Shown: piece by piece, positions 37,022 to 48,858 of the stretch
Layout: every line of letters begins with the position of its first letter
Numbering within the stretch: the first letter of the stretch is position 1
Assembly (NCBI GenBank): GCA_951230915.1
Contig: OX579640.1
Coordinates: 22,526,981 to 22,590,980, forward strand
DNA: 64,000 bases
Source: Antitrichia curtipendula
Lineage: Eukaryota > Streptophyta > Bryopsida > Hypnales > Leucodontaceae
Direction of reading: 5' to 3'
The notes under the pieces: model-generated
Told to the model about the DNA's origin: nothing
What the model saw: only the letters and a program-made list of their open reading frames with translations
Database searches by the model: none
Translations under genes and position numbers: made by a program

Positions 37022-37316
37022 AAATTTGGTAATTTTATTGCTTGAATTGAAAATTACTATGAATTTTTGGAGCCAAAAGTTGGTCTAGACCCATGTCCAA
37101 TACCTAGAGTCTTCCAATTCTGATCATTCAAGAACTATTTTTCCACTGACTACTTTCTACTTTCATGCTCACTACTTTGTAATATGTGTCATGACTTTAC
37201 TAGTCCCAACCTTGAAAAGAAAAAACAACAACATTCCAAGCATCGGTTCTAGCTTTGGTTGGAAATAACTACACTTTATAGGTTGGAAATGGAACTCTGG
37301 TCGAGAATAGGTGGTC
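37022..37316 (+). mobile_element. Truncated MITE, TATGGTAGAACC family, copy 2
   Basis: Matches the right two-thirds of 21109-21537 and 63352-63774 (ACTATGAATTTTTGGAGCCAAA block onward) and ends near AGGTGGTCCTACC. The left third is missing. Confidence 0.65.
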
Positions 37317-37446
37317 CTACCTTAACCAATTCTATCTTAAGACTTAAGTTTATCTATCACACTCATATCTAGCATTAATCATATCTAGCATTAATCATAT
37401 CTAGCACAATCATTAAAGTTGCATTAATGCAATGCAAACATAACTC

Positions 37447-38821
37447 TTAACCTCTCAAGGCCCAAGGTCTTTTGGGTTTTAAAACATCATTACTTTTGAA
37501 GTGTTATAGTTCAAAATGTCACTAAGGCATAGAAATCTCAACCATACAATTTTGTAGTGTAAGGTAACTACACCTAAAATGGACCACTCCTCAAAATTGT
37601 CCCCTATTTTTGAAGGAAAGTTGATCAATTAGGGATGATCCCCCAAATAGTGTGTATGACAAGGACAAGTGTAAGGTGAATTTTGAGTAGTGTTTAACTT
37701 CTTCTCTAGTGTCATTTTTCATGTGCATCAAATGCATTTTGGCATTACCTACATGACACTTTTAGCACCCTACACTTTTCATCTTTGAAAATTTGTATCT
37801 AATTCACAATGCATCCCAAAAAAATATGGAACCACTTGCATTTTAATTCATAGTCCTTGAGCAATGTACATAAATTGTTGTTCAGTTTCTAGAGCATATT
37901 GGTTATGCTACAAAGCTTATTCTTGTGATTTTAGATGTAGTTACCTTACATGTTTTAGTTGACGTGAATCAAATTTGGAGTCATTTAGCCCAATAGATTG
38001 CAAGATTATAATGTTTAAATGTAGAAGGAATGCTGAAATTCTCCTAGCAAGACATTTGGAGGTGAAATTTGATTTCTAAATTTACTCAAATAATTTTTTC
38101 TTAAACTATGAAGTGCTTTACAACCAAAATACAAATACATTGGTAAGAGAAAATAACATTCAATTGACTCATTGTCATTGAAATTGCAAAATGACTTTGA
38201 AATTTCAAAAAATAGCAAGAAAGTTGCAAAAATTACATCTAAGGTTGAACCTCTTTCTACTAAAATGCTTCTTAGTCACTCATATTCTCATAATTTTTTG
38301 GATTTTTGTAAAATTTTTATTACACAAACTAGACTAGTATGTGCAACTTTCTCAGAATTATTTATTGGAAACAGACATTGTATGAAGAAGCAATAGGCCA
38401 CCAAACTTCACCACAATCCAAAAATATTTGGATTTTGAACTTTGAATTGCTCCTAAACATTCAAAACACCTTGGATTGGCATGAAAAATTAACACAAGAA
38501 TTAGATTTAGGGAAAACATAATCCATTCAATTTTATTGAAAACAAAAATTGGATGAAGGAAATACAAGCCTCCAAAGTTGTAGCCTTCGAAATGCAGTTT
38601 GGTGAGCTCAAATTGAATCCTCGAACTTTTTAATGACTTCCAAAAAAAAGTACATCTTGGATTGATTTGAAAATTTTACCATCTAAACTAGAAGACAAAG
38701 CGCAGATTTTCCAACAAGTTTTATTGAATTCAAACATTAAATGCAAAAGTTACAACAATTTGGATTGGACTTCCAAACTACGTGAAGACACTTTTGGTCC
38801 CCTTGGGCTTTGAGGGGTTAA
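37447..38821. mobile_element. TTAA-bounded inverted-repeat element (1375 bp)
   Basis: Left TTAACCTCTCAAGGCCCAAGG, right inverted TTAACCCCTCAAAGCCCAAGG. It is the longest complete member of the TTAA family here. It contains short frames only (38172-38396 and neighbours), and a nested MITE at 37560-37948. Confidence 0.75.
37560..37948. mobile_element. MITE nested in the TTAA element
   Basis: Left TAAGGTAACTACACCTAAAA, right inverted TAAGGTAACTACATCTAAAA, bounded by TA. Its position shows it arrived after the surrounding TTAA element. Confidence 0.75.
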
Positions 38822-38947
38822 AAATTTAGTGTTTGAATAGTACTAATTTCAAACTCTACTAAATTTCTTTGAGTTTGCTCTAAATTAAACAAAAAGTCAA
38901 GGCTTTTATAAGTTTTATCAAATTTTTTGAATAGTAACTGCATGATC

Positions 38948-39179
38948 TTAACTCCTTAGCACTTGAGTACTTTCTTGATTTGTTGCATATTTTGTTTATA
39001 TTTTATAAATACATATTATTTACCTCACTTTCATAAAATTTTATATGCAAAAAGAACTAAAAATTATTAAAAAAATTAAGCATTGGTTGGAATGAATGAG
39101 AAGTTAATTGGTCAAAAAAGACCTTACACCCTCTTTGTTCATTGTCTAAAGTTTGGACGTTAGAGTGCTAAGGGGTTAA
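38948..39179. mobile_element. TTAA-bounded element (232 bp)
   Basis: Left TTAACTCCTTAGCACTTG, right inverted TTAACCCCTTAGCACTCT. The interior is AT-rich with a TTGGAATGAATGAGAAG stretch reminiscent of 28299-28549 and 52323-52520. Confidence 0.7.
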
Positions 39180-40405
39180 ACTAGAGGGGTTGTTGATCAC
39201 TTAGGAAAAGAAAAGAAAAACATATTACATGAGGATTGAAAATTACAATGTTTGATCATGAAGGGATTAAAAATTTGAATGTCATTTGCGCCTTTCAATT
39301 CTCTTATGACATGCCAAATTGAAAATCATGGTCATGAAAAACAATGAGGTTGAAGGACAAATATGTAATACCAAAATTCAATTTATAGAATCTCCAAATG
39401 TATGGTACAATAATATTATAATGAATTTGCATTGTAGTTTTTTCTTTAAGATCTAATGTATTTGAGAATCAACTTGGGGAGCTTGTAATAGTAGAAAATT
39501 GGAATGCAATGCTCCCCCTTGTATATAATCTTAAGTAGAAAAATCGTGATATTTTTTTTAATTTTTTTTTAATGATGAGTATAGGTTTAAAAAAGTATTC
39601 ATCTACAAAAAAAAAATCCTACATCTAGTAATTTGAGAATTTTTTTAATTTAGAAGCAAATTTTTTGTCACCCCCCTAACCCTGGGCCTTAGGCATTTAG
39701 GGGTTCAAATTTGACATCAAATTTGAATTGTGCATGAAAACTGCCTACGATTTGCATGATTATTTCATACTCCCCATGATATATGACTACCTAGAATCAA
39801 CACTATTTAAAATACAACACCTACATTTTGGACCAAAGAACGTTACAAAAACCTAAATATTGATTTCAAAAGATGTATACAATCAGAATATGAAAGTCTA
39901 TGAAATTCTAGTGTTGGTTTTTGATGCACTTGAAGAATAACTTTAAAAATCCATAACTCGTTCATACAATATCCAATTAATTTATGCTAAAGTGCCTTGA
40001 AATCCTCTTTTCCTTGCCAATAAGACCCAATAAAAAAAATTCCATGTGTAACAATAATAATTATGCTCAGTTGTAATTAGGGACTGACGATTATAGGTGC
40101 TCATACCGTAACAGAGCATCCAGTGTAATGACGACAGTCTGAAACAGACAGAGGAACCTACCACATAAAGCCACTCCAACCGTATGCCGCCCGCCACAGC
40201 CGCAGCCGCGCGCCTGCGACCACCGAACCTCAGCCACCCCTTTCCAGGTTTCCATCGATCTCGTCGCCATTGTGTGAGCACCATCGACGGGCTCCTTCAC
40301 AAGAACCAGAGCGTCTCCTTCTTCTTCACCACTTCATCTCCACAGGGGTACAACGGTTTGCAGGGAGGGACTCTAGAAGGGCATGCAGCAAGTGCGGGAA
40401 GCATA
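39180..40405. other. Right end of a further TTAA-type element; ECR upstream region
   Basis: Read in reverse from 39705, AACCCCTAAATGCCTAAGG resembles the TTAA-family end, with TTGA instead of TTAA outside. Its left end was not found. From about 40080 the composition turns GC-rich, with CCGCCCGCCACAGCCGCAG at 40187, marking the leader of the second ECR gene. Confidence 0.45.
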
Positions 40406-43155
40406 ATGAGTTCACAGAAGAGTATTTTGGTTCAAGTGGTTGGTCGCAATGGCAAGGAGATCATCAAAGGAGGAGTGCAAGTCCCGGAAGAGGTAGCGCT
40501 TCTTCTTAGTGCTTGCTCCGTCTCGTCGGGATTCGTTACGTGTGGCTATCAGTATTGGTTTTAATCCAACAATGCGTAATGGTGTTTGTTCTACATTGGC
40601 TATTTGAGGTTCTAGGTTGTCAGAGCATGTCTCCCTGATAGTCCAGACTCGTGGTATCTTTCGTGCTTTTCTTTTACAAGAGGAGAAGCTGTCCGTTCCT
40701 ACTTTTTCACAATTGGTATTGATGCGTGTGGAGGCTTTTAGGCAACTTTGAGGTGTTATCTGTGGTGAGGTGGCTGGAAAGATTTTTTGGAACAGAGTAT
40801 AGTGCAGAAAGTGTCTTTAGAACTCCGACTTTGAATTGGCTTCTGGTGTCCAGAAGTTTGGACCAGTAAGGGTGTGGTTGAGAGTCGCTTTGAGTAGCTC
40901 TGTATGAGTATTAGATTTAGTCCAACAATGTGAGAGAATGGTGTCGTTGCTTTTTGAGGTTTTAGGTTGTACTTCGGTCCAGAACTCGTCACTCGGATTT
41001 CCAAAGGTCTGTATATTTTATTTTTCACAATTGGTGATGATTAGGCTTTTATGCAGCTGGTGTTGCAGAGATTTTTGTGGAAACAGAGGAGTTGCATTGT
41101 GAATATTGTGTCTCACGATGGTTTTAGAGTTTCGAATACGCGATGTTGATCGGCGTTTTGGATCGAGAACTTTTATGTCTGCATCTTTTGGATCGATTTC
41201 AGCTGGACTGATTCAAGAGAGAGTGTTCCTTTTTGTAGAGCGTGAGTGTGTATGTTTGACATCCTGCAGTATCGATGTGCAACGTAATAGCAGTTTATAA
41301 TAATTTTATTTCGGCTTTGAATGAAATGCAGGGAACTCTCGAGGATTTGAAGAAGGCAATCCAAAGTCAAAGTAAGCCATCTTTCATCTCAAAATTGTGT
41401 GCGTGTTTGTTGTGTGTTGTACTCGAATCTTGGTCTTCATAGCACACCCAGACTTCTCCAAGGCCACGCCAAACTTGAATCAATGAAGTTCTCTGAGAGT
41501 CAGGAAGGTGGTCTGGAACCCTTTTCACACTTGTTAAACTCCTTATCATCACATTTGTATGGGACATAACAAGAGTGTGATAGTGAGAGTACAAAGGGAG
41601 GTTTGAACAAGGTACCTCTGTTCCCTAGGATCGATGAGAGAACCAAGCATGTGATACAGAGAAGGTGATATTAAAGAGGTCTGAGTGCAGTTGGTGTCTT
41701 TCTATTTATCTGTGTTATTTTCACGTTGGTAACATCGAAGTTGACAATCGAAGTGTAGAACAAGGTCCAAAACCTCTAGTCTGATTTGATCATGGCGTTG
41801 CAGATCGCAAATACTACCCAGAAAGACAACGAATCACTCTGCCTTTGCAACCCGGGCAGACTCGTCCAACTCCAGTAGATGGAACTAAGAAGCTGAAAGA
41901 CTCTCTGTCCTCTGATGCCCCGACAGTGGCATTCAAGGACTTGGGACCCCAAGTATCTTACAAGATACTATTCTTCTTCGAGTACCTCGGCCCCTTGCTC
42001 ATCTTCCCCTTCTTCTACTTTTATCCTCAGGTGTACACCTTCCTGGGTCTACCTGAACGCAAGGTGATCCACCCCGTGCAGACATATGCTCTCTATGCAT
42101 GGTGCTTCCATTATGCCAAGCGTGAGCTTGAGACCTTTTTCGTGCATAGGTTCAGCCACGCCACTTCCCCTATCTCAAACGTGTACCGCAACTGTGCATA
42201 TTACTGGTTGTTTGGAGCCTACATTGCCTACTTTGTGAACCACCCTCTGTACACCCCGGTGAGTGAGAAGCAGATGTACACTGGGTTTGGCATTTCAGTT
42301 GTCAGCCAGCTCGCCAACTTCTATTGTCACATTCTATTGAAGAATCTGAGGTCCCCGGATGGGAAGGGTGGCTACCAGATTCCCACTGGATTTCTGTTCA
42401 ATTTCGTGACGTGCGCGAATTATACGACTGAGATTTGGCAGTGGATTGGGTTCAACATCACTACCCAGACCGTGGCAGGCTATCTCTTCCTTGCTGCTGC
42501 TGGGTACATTATGACCGTCTGGGCTCTTCAAAAACACAAACGTCTCAAGAGGGTGAGCTTTTTCTCTACACCCAGACCCTTTTCAACGTGACAGCCTAAA
42601 TACTCGTGATTCTCAATGGAGTTCTGTAACATCTGTAGTGTTGCATGTAAAAGTGACATTAAAGAATACCTTAAGGCTGCAAAAGTGAAGAAGGTGGTTT
42701 GGTACCCTTTTCTCACTTATCTAACTCTTTATTTTCACATTTGTATGCAACATCTTCCGACGGAACAGAGCATGATAGTGAGAGTGCAGAGCTTGTTCTG
42801 AAGAGCTTGTTCTGAATTCCTTCTTAGCACATTTGTGGGCAACTTCATGAGACGGATAGGGAGAGTACAGAACAGGTTTTTAATCTAGGGGAGAGAACCG
42901 AGGACGTGATATTAAAGAGATCTGGTTGGAAACCTTCCAATTACTCTTTGGAAGAGTGTTTCTTCGTTTTTTGTTTTGTTTTTCAGTATGCTGGACAATT
43001 TGACTTATCAACCTCTATCTTGGTCTGTGTTCCTGATTTAATTCAGTGTCCAGTTTCTTATTGTAGTTGTGGGTACGATTTTGCAGACATTTGATGGCAA
43101 GGATGGACGGAAGAAGTACCCTCGGAGATGGGTGATCTTCCCACCTTTGTTGTGA
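40406..43155 (+). CDS. ECR: Trans-2-enoyl-CoA reductase, GC-rich tandem copy
   Basis: The second ECR copy, same orientation, about 5 kb downstream of the first. Exons: 40406-40492, 41332-41371, 41804-42552, 43087-43155, giving 314 residues. Phases are identical to the sister copy. Marks are [15 protein letters not shown] at the N-terminus, [80 protein letters not shown] and the end [14 protein letters not shown]. Several hydrophobic segments fit an ER multispan enzyme. An in-frame ATG at 40184 would add 74 residues of poor quality, so 40406 is preferred. Introns 2 and 3 share a related repeat (41510-41680 and 42690-42930). GC-rich exons and a GC-rich leader suggest this is the main expressed copy. 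Confidence 0.95.
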
Positions 43156-44633
43156 GCCCTTCGGAGGCCTCTTGGATTTATTAAGTTTAGCGTCAGGGCG
43201 GCAAGTGTTTTAGCGGTCTGACTCAGCAAATTGACCATTACAGAGTACTTCCGTGTTTCTACTGGTCAATGACGGGTACCATTATCCAGAGAAGTTTATT
43301 TTCCTTTGGAAGTGGAGCTCCAATGTACTCCCTTTGAAATTGACGTGCATCCCATTTGTATTGACTCGGGTGTTTTTGTTCACGGATTCCATGTGTGGCT
43401 ACTTGTTTGTTTGCATTACTGATTACCAGTGCAGTTGCTGTGCCGTTGATTAGCTTACCGATTCTGTTGCTGGAAGTACTTAAGCCGACACATTTTGGAG
43501 TTTGGGGCACTATTTTGAAATTGCTTTCTACTACCGTAGAGTCCAGTTCTAACATAGTGTAGGTAATGCTCTTAATAACATCTATTGTTATCTTAAAAGT
43601 TGTTTGCGGTTGGGGTGTTGTAGACGCCATGAAGTGTGGCACCCGCTGTCTAGGTTCACATGGCTAAAGCTATGTTTACAATTGGTGTTAGGGAGAGTCT
43701 TTTGAATGCAGGTAGGTATGCCTTCGGATTAGATTCACTTTGCCAACACCACTCCCTATGCCATTTGTAAACATACCCTTTACATAGCCTATCTACAAGT
43801 TTTTCATTCACATTGGCTTTAGGATTGGAGTTTCTCCTTTTGCTTCTAAGGCTCTTTTTCATTCAATCTGCCAAGATGCAGAACCTGGCATCCTCACTTT
43901 ATGATGCACTTTTAATTTCTTGCACATCTCCCGTAAATCAGGTGGGACATTGATTAGAGCAGCCTGTTCCATCTCTAGGACTTGTCATGAACTAACAAAT
44001 TGGCCTTTGCAGGGTCATTCATTCCGTACGCCAGGAACATCCGTTATCCGGAGCATCATCCATATCGCACGGGGAACCCAGTTACAAGGGAAGAAAATAT
44101 TTTGTTTGTGATGGTCTGTACGTCTGTACAGCCTGTCCTGTACATAAAATTGTCATGTTTAAGCATGTGATCACCCTAAACCGAGATACACATTTGCTGG
44201 AATCCTTTACTTGACTAACTAATTTTGGCCAGCCACATTAATCGATGGCGACTTCAGCTCGAAAGTCCTACAATGACCTTCTCTTAGTACAAATTTTTTT
44301 CCTTCCTGCGAGATTAATTTGTTGGTACTGCCGGTAGGCTACCACTGATCTCTCTTCCCTTGAAGAAAACGGTAGTTGATGAGTAGGCCTTCTTTGAGAT
44401 GCCCTCAATGGACATGATAACTACAGAATTTGAAACTTCTAGAAGTAGTGTGATTTTGGCCCTGAGACCGTCATAAATAAATAGTCTGTTTGCAGTAACT
44501 ACACCCATGTATGTTGATAGTGAGAGCCACCATTGACACCTTCTATTGGAAGTAGACTCTGACTTGTACAAGTAATCTGTAGCCAATATGAAACCTAAAG
44601 TATTGTTGCAATCAAAGCTCATTGGGATTGAGA
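43156..44633. other. ECR 3' flank; no gene recognised
   Basis: Composition is not desert-like and short frames exist on both strands (43656-43862 minus; a plus-strand stretch after an acceptor-like CAG at 44011 reading FIPYARNIRYPEHHPYRTGN). No family could be assigned. Part is expected to be the 3' untranslated region of ECR and of the minus-strand gene that ends at 44634. Confidence 0.35.
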
Positions 44634-47540
44634 CTAACCCTTTTGAGAGGAAGTACTCCTACTCTTGTGCATCAGCTGTGGAAACATCGTCACCATGGCC
44701 AAGCACGTCATGCGCCCAGCAAGACCTATCCAAAAGCCAGCGACAGCCGAGGGCAGGGAGAACGGCCCCTTCACCCGCCTGTAGCTCTCCACCATCTGCT
44801 GGAACGTTTCCGAAACCGCCACACACAGCAACGACATCATCAACTTCGTAAGAGCAGGTCTCTCACTGTCCTGGCACCCAAATTGGTTGCAGCACCTTGA
44901 CGTTTCTCTTCCTCCTGTGGTCATTGATGTGGGGTCTTGAACGAACAGAGTCTTAATGTACGCTGGCTCCACCAAAGAATCGGAGGCCTTTCTCAGTTCC
45001 TTGGAGCATTTGGGAGCTTCTGTGTTGAGCGTTTGGTTGTGGTGGTACCAAGCATGCTCGAGTCCACTGTGGAGGTCGACTAAGCCACGGGATTGAATCT
45101 CCTCCTTTGCCCATTTTAGAAACTCTGTTGGTCCTCCGTAAACGAGGCGGATGACAAGGTCTTGTTGCTGCTGCAGCAGAAGGTGGATTTGATTCTCTTT
45201 CTCCATTAGCTTCCTCCCTGCCTCCTCTGCGGCTATCCTGTTCTCTTCCAGGGCCTTTCCTAGTTCCTCGATGTCCCTGAAATCAGTCAGTCTACGAAGT
45301 CATCACTAACATGAAGCACAACGTTCTTGAGGATGTGTAGACTTGCAAGCATTAAAGAAAAGTTAGGCAACGCTAGATTTTTTTTTTGAAGTGGTGATAG
45401 AGAATTACAAATTTGTACCTTGCTGACCTGTCGTGCTCTTTGGTCAAGTCGGCAAGAGCGTAGTGGCATTCCTCTTGGACCCTCTGCAAGGCAAGAGTGG
45501 CTTCCTGAATCTTTTGTTTCTCAACCTTCACAGACTCCTGCTCAACCTCCATAATCTTTGCCATGGGCACTAACATGCCCATGATCACCGTGTGCAAGCG
45601 CTCTTCCGCTTCATTGTTCTCCGATCTAGCGTATTGAGTATCAGCAATTTCCTGTGCACACATCCAAGAATAAATCGCATCAGACGAAGAGGAGAAACGA
45701 AGGCTTCATACCCATGTGAATGAAGAGTCTGTTGGGATGGTTCAACAGAACTCTGTTGAGGTATGAGAATCTGTAATCAACATTGTTTAAATGACAAACC
45801 CTGAATAGGACTGTGAATGTTCAAGGATACTATTGCATTGTAAATTATCAATAGAGGATGCTATTTGGAGAAGTCATTGTCTAAATATCAACACCTGAAA
45901 AATGACCATGAGAGTTCAAGGATATGAAAGCATGGGAATTGTCAATAGCAAAAGACATTTGGAAAAGGTATTGAAAAAGTGTCAATTTTATGCTCATTAT
46001 ATTCATATCACCATGTTGTGTTTGATTTATGGATGACCCTACTATCAATTATTGGTGTGCTCTATTCAAGTTAGACAAAGACTTGTGGATATGCAAGTAT
46101 TGCCCAAATTCCATCCAATTTGCCACCTTCATTTATTTTGAGTGTTTTTTCATCCATGTAGCCATTTTTTCCTAATTTCAACTCAAAATAATTATAATCA
46201 CTAATTAGTATTCTAACTATATTCCAAAATTTGATACAGAAAATCCAATTTCCAACACTGTCATAATTCTAACATCCTAATATCTTCAATCATGATTGCC
46301 AATTGATTGAATGATTGAATACAAACCATCTAAACATTACATCTTATATTTGTTTTTAATCACTTGCAAAAAAACATATGAACTTTGACTACTTTTGCAT
46401 ATAGAAGTCAAATTTTACATGCTTAAATGTATTAAAGAATTTCATTCCAATTCCTAACAAGTCTAATGTTAAAAATTATTTTCATCTTAGTTTTTTCAGT
46501 CATTTACTTAAAGAATTGGAAACCTTCAAAACTTTTGTATATAGTAGTCAAATAATACATTTAGGAAGGATGCCAATAACTTAGCATATGTCATTTCAAT
46601 ACTGTGAGGTTGCAATATTGACCATATTCCGGTCAATGCATTGTGAAGAATCAATGCTTGATGAATTGGATGTACTCTACCCAAATGCATTTGAATTCCA
46701 TTTCAATTGCTAAAGAGTCAAAAAATTAAGAACTATTCTAATGTTAGTTCCCAATCATCTACCAAAGAAAACAAAAAAACTTTGAACCCTGACAACTTTT
46801 GTACAAAAAATCCAAACAATCCATATTTACATGCATTAACAAATCCCTTTCCAATTGCTCACCAGTCTACTAATAAGATCTACACTCATGTCAAATATTC
46901 AATCATTTCCAACAAGAACTTTGAGCATTCACAACTTTTGAAAACAAATTCCAAATGATACATACTTACATGAGTTAAGAGAATCCCATTCCACTTGCAC
47001 ACATGTCTCATAATAAGAACTATTTTTTTCCAGTCATGTACAAAGAGAACTTTGAACCTCGACAACTATTGCATACAAAAGATTAGCCACACATCACATA
47101 TTTCAATGCATTTGAATCCCATTTCAATTCCTAGTAAGTCTTAAAAAAATTAAGAACTATTGTCCTGTCAATTTCCAATTTTCTACCAAAAAACTTTGAA
47201 CCTTCACAACTTCTGCATTTGGAATTCAAATAAGACATTCTTAGATGCGTTACAATCCCATTCCAATTGCTGACAAGAATCAACAAACACTCAACAAGCC
47301 CATATTCAGAAAGGGAAGGAGAAAGGAAGTGTAACCACATACCACCAGTAGATGCTGCACCGAAGTCTCACTCCAAACAGTCGGATACTTGCGCATGAAT
47401 CTCTCCAGCGCTTGCATCATTTTGAAGGACATCTCTTCTCTATTAATCTCCTCAACCTCACTCAACCCTTTCGGCAATCGACGTGGGGACTTGTAGCAAA
47501 TGGCCTTGCCTGCATGCTTCCTTGTTGGCAGCATTATCAA
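44634..47540 (-). CDS. Coiled-coil protein of unknown function, three exons
   Basis: Minus-strand splice model: 47343-47540, 45419-45651 and 44634-45276, with donors GTATGT and GTACAA and acceptors CACAG and TTCAG, all in phase, giving 357 residues. The first exon (basic, MLPTRKHAGKAICYK..) is followed by a long Glu/Lys/Gln-rich region (about residues 67-185) with heptad-like spacing, e.g. EQESVKVEKQKIQEATLALQ and EELGKALEENRIAAEEAGRK, that should form a coiled coil. Near the C-terminus a hydrophobic stretch (GFWIGLAGRMTCLAMVTMF) could be a membrane anchor. No known domain is recognised. The 1.7-kb first intron carries a tandem array (46370-47275). It is divergent from the SNARE gene. The start could also be the second Met, two codons in. 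Confidence 0.65.
46370..47275. repeat. Degenerate tandem array, about 138-bp period, in an intron
   Basis: Blocks AACTTTGA..CTTCACAACTTTTGCAT recur at about 46383, 46522, 46780, 46918, 47051 and 47192, each followed by ATACAT..ACATGCATT and CCCATTCCAATTGC blocks. Spacing is 133-141 bp, with one unit near 46650 poorly preserved. Confidence 0.75.
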
Positions 47541-48858
47541 ACTCTCTCAATTGCAAGGATCAAGCAATTGCACCCGAAATTCGAATTGATTTCCCACTTC
47601 TTACAACCCCTCAAGTTCACATAGCTTTGACCAGGATCTTTACTTCAAGAGATTTGCAATTGAACTGCCGAAGTTTAGAATTCAGTTGCTAATTCGATCG
47701 AAGTTTCGGAAGGGCTAAGGACTCACGGTTTTCAAAATGACCCATAATTGGATGCATCGGATTACAAGCGAAAAGAACAGAATAGAAAAGTTTGTGTCAC
47801 CAGAAGAAGTTCGGCCAAGTTACAAAGGAAATTGGACAGAAGAGAGTCTCCACTTGACCAACTCAAAGTGCTCCGAAAAACAGTAAGCTCATGTTGAAAT
47901 GGGAACGATTTCGATTTGATGAAACAGTTGCAGAAGGCGATCTATCTTTCAGAAGTTTCAATTGAGGTTTACAAGTGCACTTGCAAATTGAGGAGATCAA
48001 AGAAGCTTCCTAACTGACGATCGGTGATTCTCTACAGAAGGAATAATCAAAATCGATCTTGCGGGTGTATTGCGATTACTGCACCACACACGAATCTTGA
48101 AGCCCTTACTATTTCGAAACCAGAGTGTGGACGACAATCTCATAAAGATCAATTCACAAACGGAAATCCTGCGCACAACAGTTCGCAAGAATTATGATCT
48201 CAAAACATCACTGAAGAAAGAAGAAGCTCGGTCGTCCCTCGAAACACGTAAAATTAGCGTGAGGAAATGATCACACATAAGCTTAAAAAATCGGGGAGGC
48301 AATTGAGTACAATTAGAGATTCAGTTCAACACTGACACGATCTTGACATGAAACAGTCTTTGAGACGACACTTGCTTTATCCTCGAGGGGAGTTGGCGTA
48401 GGCCGCCCCCAAGGCCGGAGTCAGTCATACCTCGGAAGTCGGGAGCTTCATTATAAGAAAAATATTCTCCCAAACAACAAACCCTAGAAAAGCGGACCCG
48501 CTCACTGGTGCTCCTGACACTGTTCAAGGACAGCTGCCGGTACCAAGTGGGACTGCGTTCACACTGGATGAGTGACTGGGAGGTGGAAGCTTTTGTTGGT
48601 GAATGATGCATTCCAACAAACGTTGGATTCATTGTTGTTTCGGAGCTTCTAGGGTTGGTGATGCTGTTGCTCAGGGTTAACGCTTTGTTGCGTTTTGATT
48701 GATCTTTCGAAGGATTGGTGGTTGCGTGCTTCCGCTATGGTGGCTTTTTCGTAGTGTTTTTTTCTTTTGTTTTTTTCGAGCGTGGTTGTGATTTGTGGAG
48801 GTGAGGACGAAGGAAGCCTGTGTTTCGGGTTGCAGAAAAAGGCTCGGGCACCCTGGCG
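47541..48858. promoter_or_regulatory. Divergent intergenic region between two genes
   Basis: About 1.3 kb separates the starts of the coiled-coil gene (minus) and the SNARE gene (plus). It should hold both promoters. Composition is mixed and moderately GC-rich. Frames at 47997-48270 and 48321-48632 have no recognisable content. I cannot point to a TATA box. Confidence 0.45.

Noticed and set aside
40184..40405. Upstream in-frame ATG of the second ECR gene as true start
   Set aside because: It adds 74 residues of low-complexity leader translation; the sister gene and family begin at the position equivalent to 40406.
44314..44622. 102-codon minus-strand frame just after the coiled-coil gene stop
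   Set aside because: Likely 3' untranslated sequence; no domain and no splice signals making it a further exon.
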